Shown piece after piece: positions 52,433-64,000 of a DNA stretch of 64,000 nt. The notes beneath the pieces were generated by a model, which saw nothing but the letters and a program-made list of their open reading frames with translations, was not told where the DNA came from and did no database searches. Positions within the stretch are counted from its first letter, which is position 1; each line of letters begins with the position of its first letter. Location: the NCBI RefSeq assembly GCF_900188445.1, contig NZ_FZOR01000009.1:1-64000 (forward strand), given 5' to 3'. This DNA comes from Actinomadura meyerae. Its GTDB lineage: Bacteria; Actinomycetota; Actinomycetes; Streptosporangiales; Streptosporangiaceae. A program made the translations under genes and the position numbers.

Positions 52433-53694
52433 CCGACGCGACGACAGGAGGGCCCCGCATGGACGGCACGGACGGAGCGGACGGCACGGGCGGCACGGGC
52501 GGCGCGGGCGGCGCGGACGCGACGGGCGGCCCGGAGGACCGGCTGCGGCGCTGGCGGCTGGTGCTCGGCGGCGAGCGCGCCGACGGCACCGGGGTGTCGC
52601 TGACCGGCGACGACGCCCGGATGGACGGGGCGCTGGAGAAGCTCTACGGCGGCGGGGGCGACGAGGGCCGGCCGCGGCCGGGGCGGCGCAGCGCCGGCCT
52701 CGGCGACTCGGCGCCCTCGGTGGCGCGGTGGCTCGGCGACATCCGCGAGTACTTCCCGTCCAGCGTCGTGCAGGTCCTGCAGAAGGACGCGATCGAGCGG
52801 CTCGACCTCACCCGGCTGCTGCTGGAGCCGGAGATGCTCGACGCCGTCGAGCCCGACGTCCACCTGGTGGGGACGCTGCTGTCGCTGAACCGGGTCATGC
52901 CGGACCGGGCGCGCGAGTCGGCGCGGGCCGTGGTGCGCAAGGTCGTCCGCGATCTGGAGCGGCGGCTCGCGCAGCGGACGCGGTCGGCGGTCGGCGGGGC
53001 GCTCGACCGGTCGGCGCGGGTGCTGCGGCCGCGGCGGCTCGCCGACGTCGACTGGGAGCGGACGATCCGCGCGAACCTGCGGCACTACCTGCCCGAGCAC
53101 GGCACGCTCGTCCCGGAGCGGCTGATCGGGTACGGGCGGCGGCAGCAGGCCGTGAAGCGGGACGTCGTCCTCGCCATCGACCAGAGCGGGTCGATGGCGG
53201 CGTCGGTGGTGTACGCGAGCGTGTTCGGCGCGGTGCTGGCGTCGATGCGGTCGCTGCGCACCTCGCTCGTCGTGTTCGACACGGCCGTGGCCGACCTGAC
53301 CGACCAGCTGCACGACCCGGTGGAGGTGCTGTTCGGCACGCAGCTCGGCGGCGGCACCGACATCAACCGGGCGATCGCCTACTGCCAGGGCCTCGTCACC
53401 CGCCCCGCCGACACGATCATGGTGCTGATCAGCGACCTGTACGAGGGCGGCGTCCGGGAGGAGATGCTGCGCCGGATCGGGTCGCTGACGGCGGCGGGCG
53501 TGCAGGTGGTGGTGCTGCTCGCGCTGTCGGACGAGGGCGCGCCCGCCTACGACCGCGACAACGCGGCGGCGCTGGCGGCGCTGGGCGTCCCGGCGTTCGC
53601 GTGCACCCCGGACGCGTTCCCCGGGCTGATGGCCGCCGCGATCGAGCGCCGCGACCTCGCCGAGTGGTCGGAGCGGCAGGCGTCAGCGGGGTGA
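52429..53694 (+). CDS. VWA domain protein (CoxE-like)
   Basis: 421 aa. A Gly/Asp/Thr-rich tail (1-35), a helical middle (~95-240), then a von Willebrand A domain with MIDAS DQSGSM (251-256) and later Thr/Asp (GGGTDIN, 307-313). All metal-site residues are present. ATG 52429 keeps the 4-bp overlap seen through the operon; ATG 52459 with AGGAGG 6 nt upstream is a good alternative. Expected client of the operon ATPase. The last 12 bp overlap the convergent kinase gene. Confidence 0.88.
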   Translation: MTDATTGGPRMDGTDGADGTGGTGGAGGADATGGPEDRLRRWRLVLGGERADGTGVSLTGDDARMDGALEKLYGGGGDEGRPRPGRRSAGLGDSAPSVARWLGDIREYFPSSVVQVLQKDAIERLDLTRLLLEPEMLDAVEPDVHLVGTLLSLNRVMPDRARESARAVVRKVVRDLERRLAQRTRSAVGGALDRSARVLRPRRLADVDWERTIRANLRHYLPEHGTLVPERLIGYGRRQQAVKRDVVLAIDQSGSMAASVVYASVFGAVLASMRSLRTSLVVFDTAVADLTDQLHDPVEVLFGTQLGGGTDINRAIAYCQGLVTRPADTIMVLISDLYEGGVREEMLRRIGSLTAAGVQVVVLLALSDEGAPAYDRDNAAALAALGVPAFACTPDAFPGLMAAAIERRDLAEWSERQASAG

Positions 53695-55110
53695 GCGCGA
53701 CAGCCCCCGCGCCAGCAGCACCACGACGACGGCGGTCAGTACCGCGTGCCCGGCGAGCGCCGACGCCTGGACCTGCACGAGCGCGCCCCACGCGCCCCAC
53801 ATCGCGACGCGGGCGACGCGCGCGGCCATCACCGTCCACGCGGCGGGCCGCGACCCGCGCCAGGCGAGGATCACCGCGACGAGCGTGACCACGGCGACGA
53901 CCGCGAACGAGGAGGCCACGACGGGCAGCAGCCCGCCCCGGTGCCCCTCGCTGAGCGATGGCCGGGCGATGAGGATCGCCAGCGCGGCGACGTCGAGCGC
54001 GGCGAGCAGCCCGGCGAGCAGCAGCCCCGCGATCAGCGCCGGGCCGCGGCGGAGGCCCCCGGCGCCCGCGAGGGCAGGGCGCGGGCCGGGCGGCGGCACG
54101 GGGCACGGCGGAGGCGGAGCGGGGGGCGGCGCCGCGGCCGTGACACGCGGCTCGGCGACCGGCTCCGGCGCCGTTCCGGGAGCCGACGCCGGACGCGGTG
54201 CCGGTGTCGGGGCTGGAGGCGGGGCCGGGGCTGGAGGCGGGGCCGGGGCCGGCATCGTGGGGGCGGGCAGGGCTTCGGTCGAGGCCAGGGTGGTGCGGCG
54301 GCCGAGCAGCCAGAGCAGGACGTCCTCGGAGGAAGGGCGCTCGGCCGGGTCCTTCGCCAGGCAGGCGGCGGCGACCTCGGCGAGCGGTCCGGGCAGGACG
54401 CGCAGGTCGGGCGTCTCGTGCAGGATCCGGTACATGACGGCGGGCAGCGGGCCGCCGGCGAACGGGTCGCGGCCGGTCGCGGCGAACAGCAGGGTGCCCG
54501 CCCAGGCGAACAGGTCGGCGGCGGGCCCGGCCCGCCCGGCGAACTGCTCGGGCGCCATGTAGGCGGGGGTGCCGACGACCTGGCTGGTCAGCGTGGCGCC
54601 CGCGGCGTACGCGCGGGCGATGCCGAAGTCGATCACGCGCGGCCCGTCCGGGCCCATCAGCACGTTCTGCGGCTTGAGGTCGCGGTGCGCGACGTTCGCC
54701 CGGTGGATCGCCGACAGCGCCGTCACCGAGCTGATCGCGAGCCGGTCGAGGTCGGCGCCGGTGCGCGGCCCCTCCTCCTGGACGAGGGCGCGCAGCGACG
54801 GCCCCGGCACGTACTCGCTGACGATGTAGGGGCGGTCGCCCTCGGTGTCGGCGGCGAGCACCTGCGCGGTGCAGAACCCGGCGACCCGCTGGAGCAGGGC
54901 CAGCTCGCGGACGAACCGCTCCCGCGCGCCGGCGTCGCCGAGCAGCCGCGCGTGCAGCAGCTTCACGGCGACCCGCGGCGGCCCGGAGGCCGGATCGACC
55001 GGGCGGCCGAGGTAGACCGCCCCCTGCCCGCCCTCGCCGAGCCGGGCGAGCAGCTCCCAGCCGCCGAGCCGGGTCGGGTCGGCGGCGTCGAGCGGTATCG
55101 GGCCCGCCAT
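53683..55110 (-). CDS. Ser/Thr protein kinase with C-terminal membrane helices
   Basis: 475 aa. Kinase ~17-270: GEGGQGAVY, Lys50 (VAVKLL), HRDLKPQN (142-149), DFG (161-163), MAPEQF. A ~90-residue Pro/Ala linker follows, then about four transmembrane helices to the C-terminus, with no sizeable external domain. Signal input may therefore come from within the membrane. ATG 55110 has only GGGGG as a weak ribosome site. Divergent from the DUF6777-like lipoprotein gene, which may be functionally coupled. Confidence 0.9.
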   Translation of the reverse strand: MAGPIPLDAADPTRLGGWELLARLGEGGQGAVYLGRPVDPASGPPRVAVKLLHARLLGDAGARERFVRELALLQRVAGFCTAQVLAADTEGDRPYIVSEYVPGPSLRALVQEEGPRTGADLDRLAISSVTALSAIHRANVAHRDLKPQNVLMGPDGPRVIDFGIARAYAAGATLTSQVVGTPAYMAPEQFAGRAGPAADLFAWAGTLLFAATGRDPFAGGPLPAVMYRILHETPDLRVLPGPLAEVAAACLAKDPAERPSSEDVLLWLLGRRTTLASTEALPAPTMPAPAPPPAPAPPPAPTPAPRPASAPGTAPEPVAEPRVTAAAPPPAPPPPCPVPPPGPRPALAGAGGLRRGPALIAGLLLAGLLAALDVAALAILIARPSLSEGHRGGLLPVVASSFAVVAVVTLVAVILAWRGSRPAAWTVMAARVARVAMWGAWGALVQVQASALAGHAVLTAVVVVLLARGLSRSPR

Positions 55111-55177
55111 TTCGCACCCCCGCGAAAAATTGGAGCATTCCGCCGCGCACAAATCCGCTTCGCCCGGCATCGAAGAG

Positions 55178-55183
55178 TATAGG
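55178..55183 (+). promoter_or_regulatory. Candidate -10 box of the lipoprotein gene
   Basis: TATAGG (55178-55183) about 30 nt before the ATG at 55214 in an AT-richer patch between the divergent kinase and lipoprotein genes. No clear -35. Confidence 0.35.
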
Positions 55184-55213
55184 TACGGCGAGCCGGGGGG
55201 CGGGAGTAGACGC

Positions 55214-56278
55214 ATGCGTGAGATCCATTCGCCATTTGTCCGGCGGCGGGCGGCCGCGGCGGCGGTCGCGGCGCTGGTGCTCGCGGCGGGCGCGCTCGCC
55301 GGCTGCGGCGACGCGGGCGCGGCCATCACCCGGCTGACCGTCGGATCGCCGGGCCCCGAGCCGTACACGCTGATGGCCGGCACCGACCAGACGGGCGTCA
55401 AGGGGCGACCGCGGGCGGGCGGCACGAAGGCCGGCGACTCCCCGGGCCTCTACGGCGGGACGCGCCGGGAGGCGACCTGCGACCAGCGCAAGCTGATCGA
55501 GTTCCTGCGGGCCGACCCGGACAAGGCGCGGGCGTGGGCGAGCGTGCAGGGCATCCCGGTGAGCGACATCCCGCGGTACGTCTCGCGGCTCACGCCGGTG
55601 CTGCTGCGCACCGACACGCTCGTCACCAACCACGGTTACGCCGACGGGAGGGCGACCAGCGGGCCCGCCGTCCTCCAGGCCGGAATGGGCGTTCTCGTCA
55701 ATGGCTACGGGGTGCCGGCGGTGAAGTGCAATTGCGGCAATCCGCTCACCCCGCCGGAGAAAAAGATCTCCACCGGAAACGCGTCCTATACTGGCCGGTC
55801 CTGGCCGGGATTCGAGCGGCGGAATGTCACCAGGATCGCGCCGCGGGATTCCCGGAAGGGGACGATCACCGCGTTCGTGCTCGTGGACCCGGGCGCGACG
55901 ATGGGGTTCGAGCGGCCCCGCGCGACCGCGGGCGAGGCCGACGGGCCGCCCGCCGCGCTGCCGCTCACGGAGACGGAGGCGACCGAGAGCGGCACGCCGT
56001 CGCCGTCCGGCTCCGAGCCGGGCGCGCCCGGCACCGAGTCGCCGGGCCCGGAGTCACCGGGGACCGAGTCGCCCGGAACGGAGTCGCCGGGCCCGGAGTC
56101 GCCGGGCCCGGAGTCCCCCGGGACCGGCTCGCCCGAGCCCGGAACCTCCCCGGAGTCGGCGGGCGTGGCGTCCGGCGGCCCGGGTACGGGGACGGAAGGG
56201 TCGCCGCCGGAGGGCGGGGACCCGGGGACCCCGGTCTCGCTCCCGCCGTCCACGGAGCCGGCCCCCGAGGTCTCCTGA
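55214..56278 (+). CDS. DUF6777-like lipoprotein
   Basis: 354 aa. Lipoprotein signal with lipobox ALAGC (Cys31). Core ~70-235: CDQRKLIEFLRADPDKARAWASVQGI, then TDTLVTNHGYADGR and CNCGNPLTPPEK, the pattern I recall as DUF6777, often next to Ser/Thr kinases. The tail is SPG(P/T)E repeats and Pro/Ser/Glu-rich, probably crossing the cell wall. ATG 55214 (GGGAG 7 nt upstream) gives the correct signal; an earlier in-frame ATG does not. Divergent from the kinase at 55110, suggesting an external sensor partner (inference). Confidence 0.8.
   Translation: MREIHSPFVRRRAAAAAVAALVLAAGALAGCGDAGAAITRLTVGSPGPEPYTLMAGTDQTGVKGRPRAGGTKAGDSPGLYGGTRREATCDQRKLIEFLRADPDKARAWASVQGIPVSDIPRYVSRLTPVLLRTDTLVTNHGYADGRATSGPAVLQAGMGVLVNGYGVPAVKCNCGNPLTPPEKKISTGNASYTGRSWPGFERRNVTRIAPRDSRKGTITAFVLVDPGATMGFERPRATAGEADGPPAALPLTETEATESGTPSPSGSEPGAPGTESPGPESPGTESPGTESPGPESPGPESPGTGSPEPGTSPESAGVASGGPGTGTEGSPPEGGDPGTPVSLPPSTEPAPEVS
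56033..56122 (+). repeat. SPGPE/SPGTE tandem repeats in the lipoprotein tail
   Basis: Six 15-bp units encoding ESPGP or ESPGT. A flexible wall-spanning linker; unit number is likely variable. Confidence 0.8.
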
Positions 56279-56296
56279 GGACCGATACGCTACATT

Positions 56297-56310
56297 TGCT
56301 CATATGAGCA
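56297..56310. promoter_or_regulatory. ArsR operator overlapping the start codon
   Basis: TGCTCATATGAGCA, a perfect 14-bp palindrome whose centre contains the ATG at 56304. Typical of ArsR/SmtB autoregulation. Confidence 0.7.
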
Positions 56311-56708
56311 GTCAGTCAGATGTCGTGCCCGCCACCGCGGGACCCGCCGACGCGTGCGCCGTCCGGGTGGTCGACCCCGAGAAGGTCGCGGTCGTCACCG
56401 CCGCCCTGCCGGGCGCGGACACGATCACCGAGCTGGCGCAGGTGTTCGGGCTGCTGTCCGATCCCGGCCGGCTGCGCGTGATCATCGCGCTGCTCGAAGG
56501 GGGTGAGATGTGCGTGTGCGACATCGCCGCGTCCTGCGGGCACTCGGAGTCCGCGGTCTCGCACGCGCTGCGGCTGCTGCGCGCCAACCGCGTCGTCCGG
56601 GCCCGCCGCGCCGGCCGGATGGCCTACTACCGGCTGGACGACTCGCACGTCCGGATGCTGCTCGACCTCGCCCTCACGCACGTCGGCCACGGGGAGGCGG
56701 GCACGTGA
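56304..56708 (+). CDS. ArsR/SmtB-family metal-sensing repressor
   Basis: 134 aa. Winged helix with EMCVCDIAASCGHSESAVSHALRLL: Cys70 and Cys72 form the alpha-3 metal site (CVCD) seen in CadC/ArsR-type sensors, with Cys18 near the N-terminus and Cys78/His80 as further ligand candidates. Expected to sense Cd/Pb/Zn-type ions and release DNA. It is co-translated with a CDF exporter (GTGA overlap). The palindrome on its start codon implies autoregulation. Confidence 0.9.
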   Translation: MSSQSDVVPATAGPADACAVRVVDPEKVAVVTAALPGADTITELAQVFGLLSDPGRLRVIIALLEGGEMCVCDIAASCGHSESAVSHALRLLRANRVVRARRAGRMAYYRLDDSHVRMLLDLALTHVGHGEAGT

Positions 56709-57766
56709 GCGGGCACGGCACGCCGGACGGGAGCTCCGCGCGGGATGAGCACGACGGGCAGGAAGAGCACGGCGGGCACGGGCACGGCCAGGGGCACGGC
56801 CACGGGCACGGGCACGCGATCTCGGCGGGCGCCGACCGGCGGCTGCTCGGCGGCGCGCTCGCGCTGATCCTCGTCTTCATGGCGGCCGAGACCGTCATCG
56901 GCCTGATCTCCGGCTCGCTGGCCCTGATCTCCGACGCCGCGCACATGATGACCGACGCGTTCGCGATCGCGCTGGCGCTGGTCGCGATGCGCATCGCCGC
57001 GCGGCCGCCGAAGGGCGGCTACACCTTCGGCCTGCGCCGCGCCGAGATCCTGTCGGCGCAGCTCAACGGGCTGACACTGATCCTGCTCGCGGCCTACTTC
57101 GTCTACGAGGGCGTCCGCCGGCTGCTCGAACCGCCCGCGGTCGAGGGCCAGTTCGTGTTCTGGACGGCCCTCGCCGGCATCGCCGTCAACGTCGCCGCGA
57201 CCTTCCTGATCAGCCGGGCCGACCGGCGCAGCCTGAACGTCGAGGGCGCCTTCCAGCACATCCTCAACGACCTGTTCGCGTTCATCGCCACGGCGATCGC
57301 CGGGCTCCTGGTGTGGACGGCCGACCTGGCGCGCGCCGACGCGGTCGCCTCGCTGGTGGTGGCGGCGCTGATGCTCAAGGCCGGGTACGGGCTGCTGCGG
57401 GACGCCGGCCGGGTGCTCATGGAGGCCGCGCCGGCGGGCCTCGACCCGTCCGAGCTCGGTGCCCGGCTGGCCCGCCGCCCCTGCGTGGAGGAGGTCCACG
57501 ACCTGCACGTGTGGGAGGTCAGCTCCGGCTACCCGGCGCTGTCGGCGCACGTGCTCGTCGACACGCAGGGCGACTGCCACGCCGTCCGCCGCGACCTGCA
57601 GGAGCTGCTGCGCGAGGCGTACGGGATCACCCACACGACGCTGGAGGTCGACCACGTCGCCGCGCCGTCGGGCGGCGCGCACTGCGCGGACGCGCACGGC
57701 CCCCGCCATGTGGCGGAGGCCGGCGAGCCCCATGATCATGCGGGCAGCGCGCCCTGCGACCACTGA
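56705..57766 (+). CDS. Cation diffusion facilitator (Zn/Cd/Co exporter)
   Basis: 353-aa inner-membrane antiporter with six transmembrane helices. A His/Gly-rich N-terminus (20-38) binds metal; transport site His80/Asp84 in DAAHMMTDA, and HILND in helix 5. The C-terminal cytoplasmic domain ends His/Cys-rich. Exports Zn2+ or similar ions against protons. GTG 56705 overlaps the ArsR stop. Regulated with arsR. Confidence 0.92.
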   Translation: MSGHGTPDGSSARDEHDGQEEHGGHGHGQGHGHGHGHAISAGADRRLLGGALALILVFMAAETVIGLISGSLALISDAAHMMTDAFAIALALVAMRIAARPPKGGYTFGLRRAEILSAQLNGLTLILLAAYFVYEGVRRLLEPPAVEGQFVFWTALAGIAVNVAATFLISRADRRSLNVEGAFQHILNDLFAFIATAIAGLLVWTADLARADAVASLVVAALMLKAGYGLLRDAGRVLMEAAPAGLDPSELGARLARRPCVEEVHDLHVWEVSSGYPALSAHVLVDTQGDCHAVRRDLQELLREAYGITHTTLEVDHVAAPSGGAHCADAHGPRHVAEAGEPHDHAGSAPCDH

Positions 57767-57791
57767 CCGCTGACCATCGTCGGTACGGGGA

Positions 57792-62490
<4,699 letters not shown>

Positions 62491-62512
62491 GGGGAACCTC
62501 ATTCGACCGGTG

Positions 62513-62526
62513 TGGGAGCGCTCCCA
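62513..62526. promoter_or_regulatory. CebR/CelR operator
   Basis: TGGGAGCGCTCCCA is the perfect 14-bp palindrome known for the cellobiose-responsive LacI-family repressors CelR (Thermobifida) and CebR (Streptomyces). It overlaps the end of the predicted -10. Confidence 0.9.
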
Positions 62527-62554
62527 AAGTCGCGGGCACCGCGAACGCTGTCAA
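62526..62554 (-). promoter_or_regulatory. Promoter of the cellulase operon
   Basis: On the minus strand a consensus TTGACA (62554-62549), 17-nt spacer and GACTTT (62531-62526). The operator starts at the -10 end, so bound repressor would block transcription until cellobiose is present. Confidence 0.6.
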
Positions 62555-62627
62555 GAACTCCGGTCCGCGCCCGTCATGACCAGCGACCCGGCGTGAAAGA
62601 CCGTGAAACGGGCGGCCCGCCCGCCGC

Positions 62628-62666
62628 GGCGGCCCGGTACGGCGGCCCGGTACGGCGGCGCGCTAC
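62628..62666. repeat. 13-bp tandem repeat at the end of the amidohydrolase gene
   Basis: GGCGGCCCGGTAC twice, then a third copy with two changes that includes the amidohydrolase stop codon. Small direct repeat, perhaps a slippage product. Confidence 0.7.
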
Positions 62667-63550
62667 GGCAGCCCGAACAGCGCGGCGGCGCCGTCCCGGC
62701 AGACCGCGCGCAGCCAGTCGTCGCCGAGGTCGAGCGCGGCGAGCGACTCCAGCTGGTGCGCGTACGGGTAGGGGATGTTGGGGAAGTCGGTCCCGAGCAG
62801 GACGCGCCCCGCCAGCCCCAGGTCGCGGAGCCGGGGCAGCAGCGCGTCCGGGAACTCGGCCAGCCGGGCGAAGCTGGTGAACACCATGGTCGTGTCCAGG
62901 TGGACGCGCTCGTAGGCGTCGGCGAGGGCGAAGAAGCCCTCGAACTCCGGGGCGCCCATATGCGCGACGATCGCCGTCAGGCCCGGGTGGCGGGCCAGGA
63001 CCTCCCCGAACGGGCCGGGGCCGGTGTAGCCGTTCGCGACCGGGCCGGACCCGGCGTGCACGAGCGCCGGAACCCCGGCGTCGGCGAGCATCCCCCACAC
63101 CGCGTCCAGCTCCTTGGCGCGCGGGTCGAACCCGCCGACCTGGAGGTGGACCTTGACGACCCGGGCGCCCGCCTCCAGCGCGCGGGCCGTGTACTCCTCG
63201 ACGCCGGGCTCGGGGAAGAACGTCGCGGTCTGGATGCACTCGGGGACGCGGGCGGCGAACTCGGCGGTCCACTCGTTCAGCGCGTCCGCCATGCCGGGGC
63301 GGTGCGGGTAGGCCAGCGAGGTGAACGCGCGCACGCCGAGGCCGCGCAGGAACGCCAGCCGCTCCTCCTCCGACTCCCGGTAGGTGATCGGCCACTCGGT
63401 GCCGATCAGCGGCCCGGCCTCGTCGAAGTACTCCCACACCGCGCTCATCAGCCGCTGCGGCATGAAGTGGACATGGACGTCGATGATGCCGGGCAGCCCG
63501 AGCGCCTGCCAGAACGCGGGGACGGCTGCGTCAGAACGAGGTTCGGCCAC
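62663..63550 (-). CDS. Amidohydrolase-2 family metal hydrolase/decarboxylase
   Basis: 295 aa, ACMSD-like amidohydrolase family. Metal ligands: His26 and His28 (DVHVHFMP), His in PALVHAGSG, His in VAHMGAPE and Asp in GTDFPNIPY. Such proteins hydrolyse or decarboxylate aromatic or cyclic acids in the cytoplasm. GTG 63550 follows a minus-strand TAGGGT box by 6 nt, so it appears leaderless. It is separated from the cellulase promoter by ~110 bp and is probably not part of that regulon. Confidence 0.85.
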   Translation of the reverse strand: MAEPRSDAAVPAFWQALGLPGIIDVHVHFMPQRLMSAVWEYFDEAGPLIGTEWPITYRESEEERLAFLRGLGVRAFTSLAYPHRPGMADALNEWTAEFAARVPECIQTATFFPEPGVEEYTARALEAGARVVKVHLQVGGFDPRAKELDAVWGMLADAGVPALVHAGSGPVANGYTGPGPFGEVLARHPGLTAIVAHMGAPEFEGFFALADAYERVHLDTTMVFTSFARLAEFPDALLPRLRDLGLAGRVLLGTDFPNIPYPYAHQLESLAALDLGDDWLRAVCRDGAAALFGLP

Positions 63551-63556
63551 GCCCCG

Positions 63557-63562
63557 ACCCTA
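63557..63562 (-). promoter_or_regulatory. -10 box of the leaderless amidohydrolase gene
   Basis: TAGGGT on the minus strand, 6 nt before the GTG at 63550. No good ribosome site precedes the GTG. Confidence 0.5.
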
Positions 63563-63570
63563 GTGGCCGG

Positions 63571-64000
63571 TCAGCCGATCTCGGCCAGCAGGCCCGGCAG
63601 CGCACGGCGCAGCTCGCGCCGCCAGTACGGCCAGGTGTGGGTGCCCCGGTAGAAGTGCGTCGTGACCGGGATGCCCAGCTTCCCGAGCTTGCCGGCGAAC
63701 TCCTCGCCGACCGCGCGGGCGAGCCGCTCCACCACGTCCGGGCCCGTCCCGGGCCGCGGATCGTACGGGCCCGGCGCGCCGTCGCCCGCGCTGACGTGCA
63801 GCCGGACGCCGGAGAGCCGGCCGGCCAGGTCGTAGGGGTTGTGCTGGCGCCAGACGACGCGCTGCTCGTCGGGGTCGCCCCACACGTCCGTCCAGTCGGC
63901 GCCCGGGGCGCCGATCGCGACGCCCAGCTCGACGAGGTCGGCGACGTCGAGCCCGGACGGGTCGCGGTGGAGGGTGTGCAGCGGCCCGCTGAACGAGGCC
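63571..64000 (-). CDS. Alpha/beta-hydrolase esterase (antigen 85/FrmB-like), truncated by the window edge
   Basis: Only the C-terminal ~142 residues are in the window; the frame stays open to 64000. The visible part begins near ASFSGPLHT, just after the expected nucleophile loop, and contains VSAGDGAPG (acid candidate) and FYRGTHTWPYWRREL (His). This fits the esterase family of mycolyltransferase/S-formylglutathione-hydrolase-like proteins, often secreted. An internal GTG at 63885 is not the start. Confidence 0.75.
   Translation of the reverse strand, partial: ASFSGPLHTLHRDPSGLDVADLVELGVAIGAPGADWTDVWGDPDEQRVVWRQHNPYDLAGRLSGVRLHVSAGDGAPGPYDPRPGTGPDVVERLARAVGEEFAGKLGKLGIPVTTHFYRGTHTWPYWRRELRRALPGLLAEIG

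Overview
The window is a chromosomal segment of a high-GC filamentous actinobacterium. The evidence is very high GC, frequent GTG and TTG starts, 4-bp start/stop overlaps, -10 boxes of the TAnnnT type placed 6-8 nt before start codons (leaderless genes), CBM2-tailed cellulases under a CebR/CelR-type box, and two eukaryotic-type Ser/Thr kinases. The set of families fits the Streptosporangiales (Actinomadura or Thermomonospora-like), but this is inference. I see no rRNA, tRNA, insertion sequence, prophage or CRISPR array. The right edge cuts an esterase gene.

Layout. 0.1-3.3 kb: enoyl-CoA hydratase, a divergent class II aldolase / PfkB sugar kinase pair, and an ACT-domain protein. 3.4-13.4 kb: one tightly packed operon of GrpE-like factor, short Hsp70, a large beta-sandwich protein, a zinc-ribbon GTPase, a GAP1-type protein and a membrane-anchored zinc-ribbon GTPase. 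This is the most unusual system here. 13.4-22.3 kb: LLM oxidoreductase, TetR/phosphotriesterase pair with a palindromic operator, HtrA-like lipoprotein protease, YdeP-type molybdoenzyme, DUF1707 protein, and a TetR/zinc-alcohol-dehydrogenase pair. 22.2-29.2 kb: a catabolic regulon of hydroxyacid dehydrogenase, amidase, DUF3830 protein, two arylmalonate-decarboxylase/maleate-isomerase paralogues, GntR regulator and class III aminotransferase. Two near-identical palindromes in front of its transcription units suggest control by that GntR.

29.2-34.1 kb: secreted lipase, TetR/MFS efflux pair with an operator over the start codon, cupin, and alpha-methylacyl-CoA racemase. 34.2-45.1 kb: a sigma-like membrane protein and a Ser/Thr kinase (divergent), an FN3 membrane protein, a threonine-dehydratase-like enzyme, and a pseudo-transglutaminase / DUF58 / MoxR operon. 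45.2-53.7 kb: M50 protease, then a translationally coupled operon SWIM - DUF5691 - MoxR-like AAA - DUF5682 - VWA. This is a second poorly understood NTPase system.

53.7-64 kb: second Ser/Thr kinase divergent from a DUF6777-like lipoprotein, an ArsR/CDF metal-efflux pair with a palindrome over the start, a GH12-GH5-GH44 cellulase operon behind a TGGGAGCGCTCCCA box, an amidohydrolase, and the truncated esterase. Long open frames antisense to or overlapping these genes were treated as GC-driven shadows.
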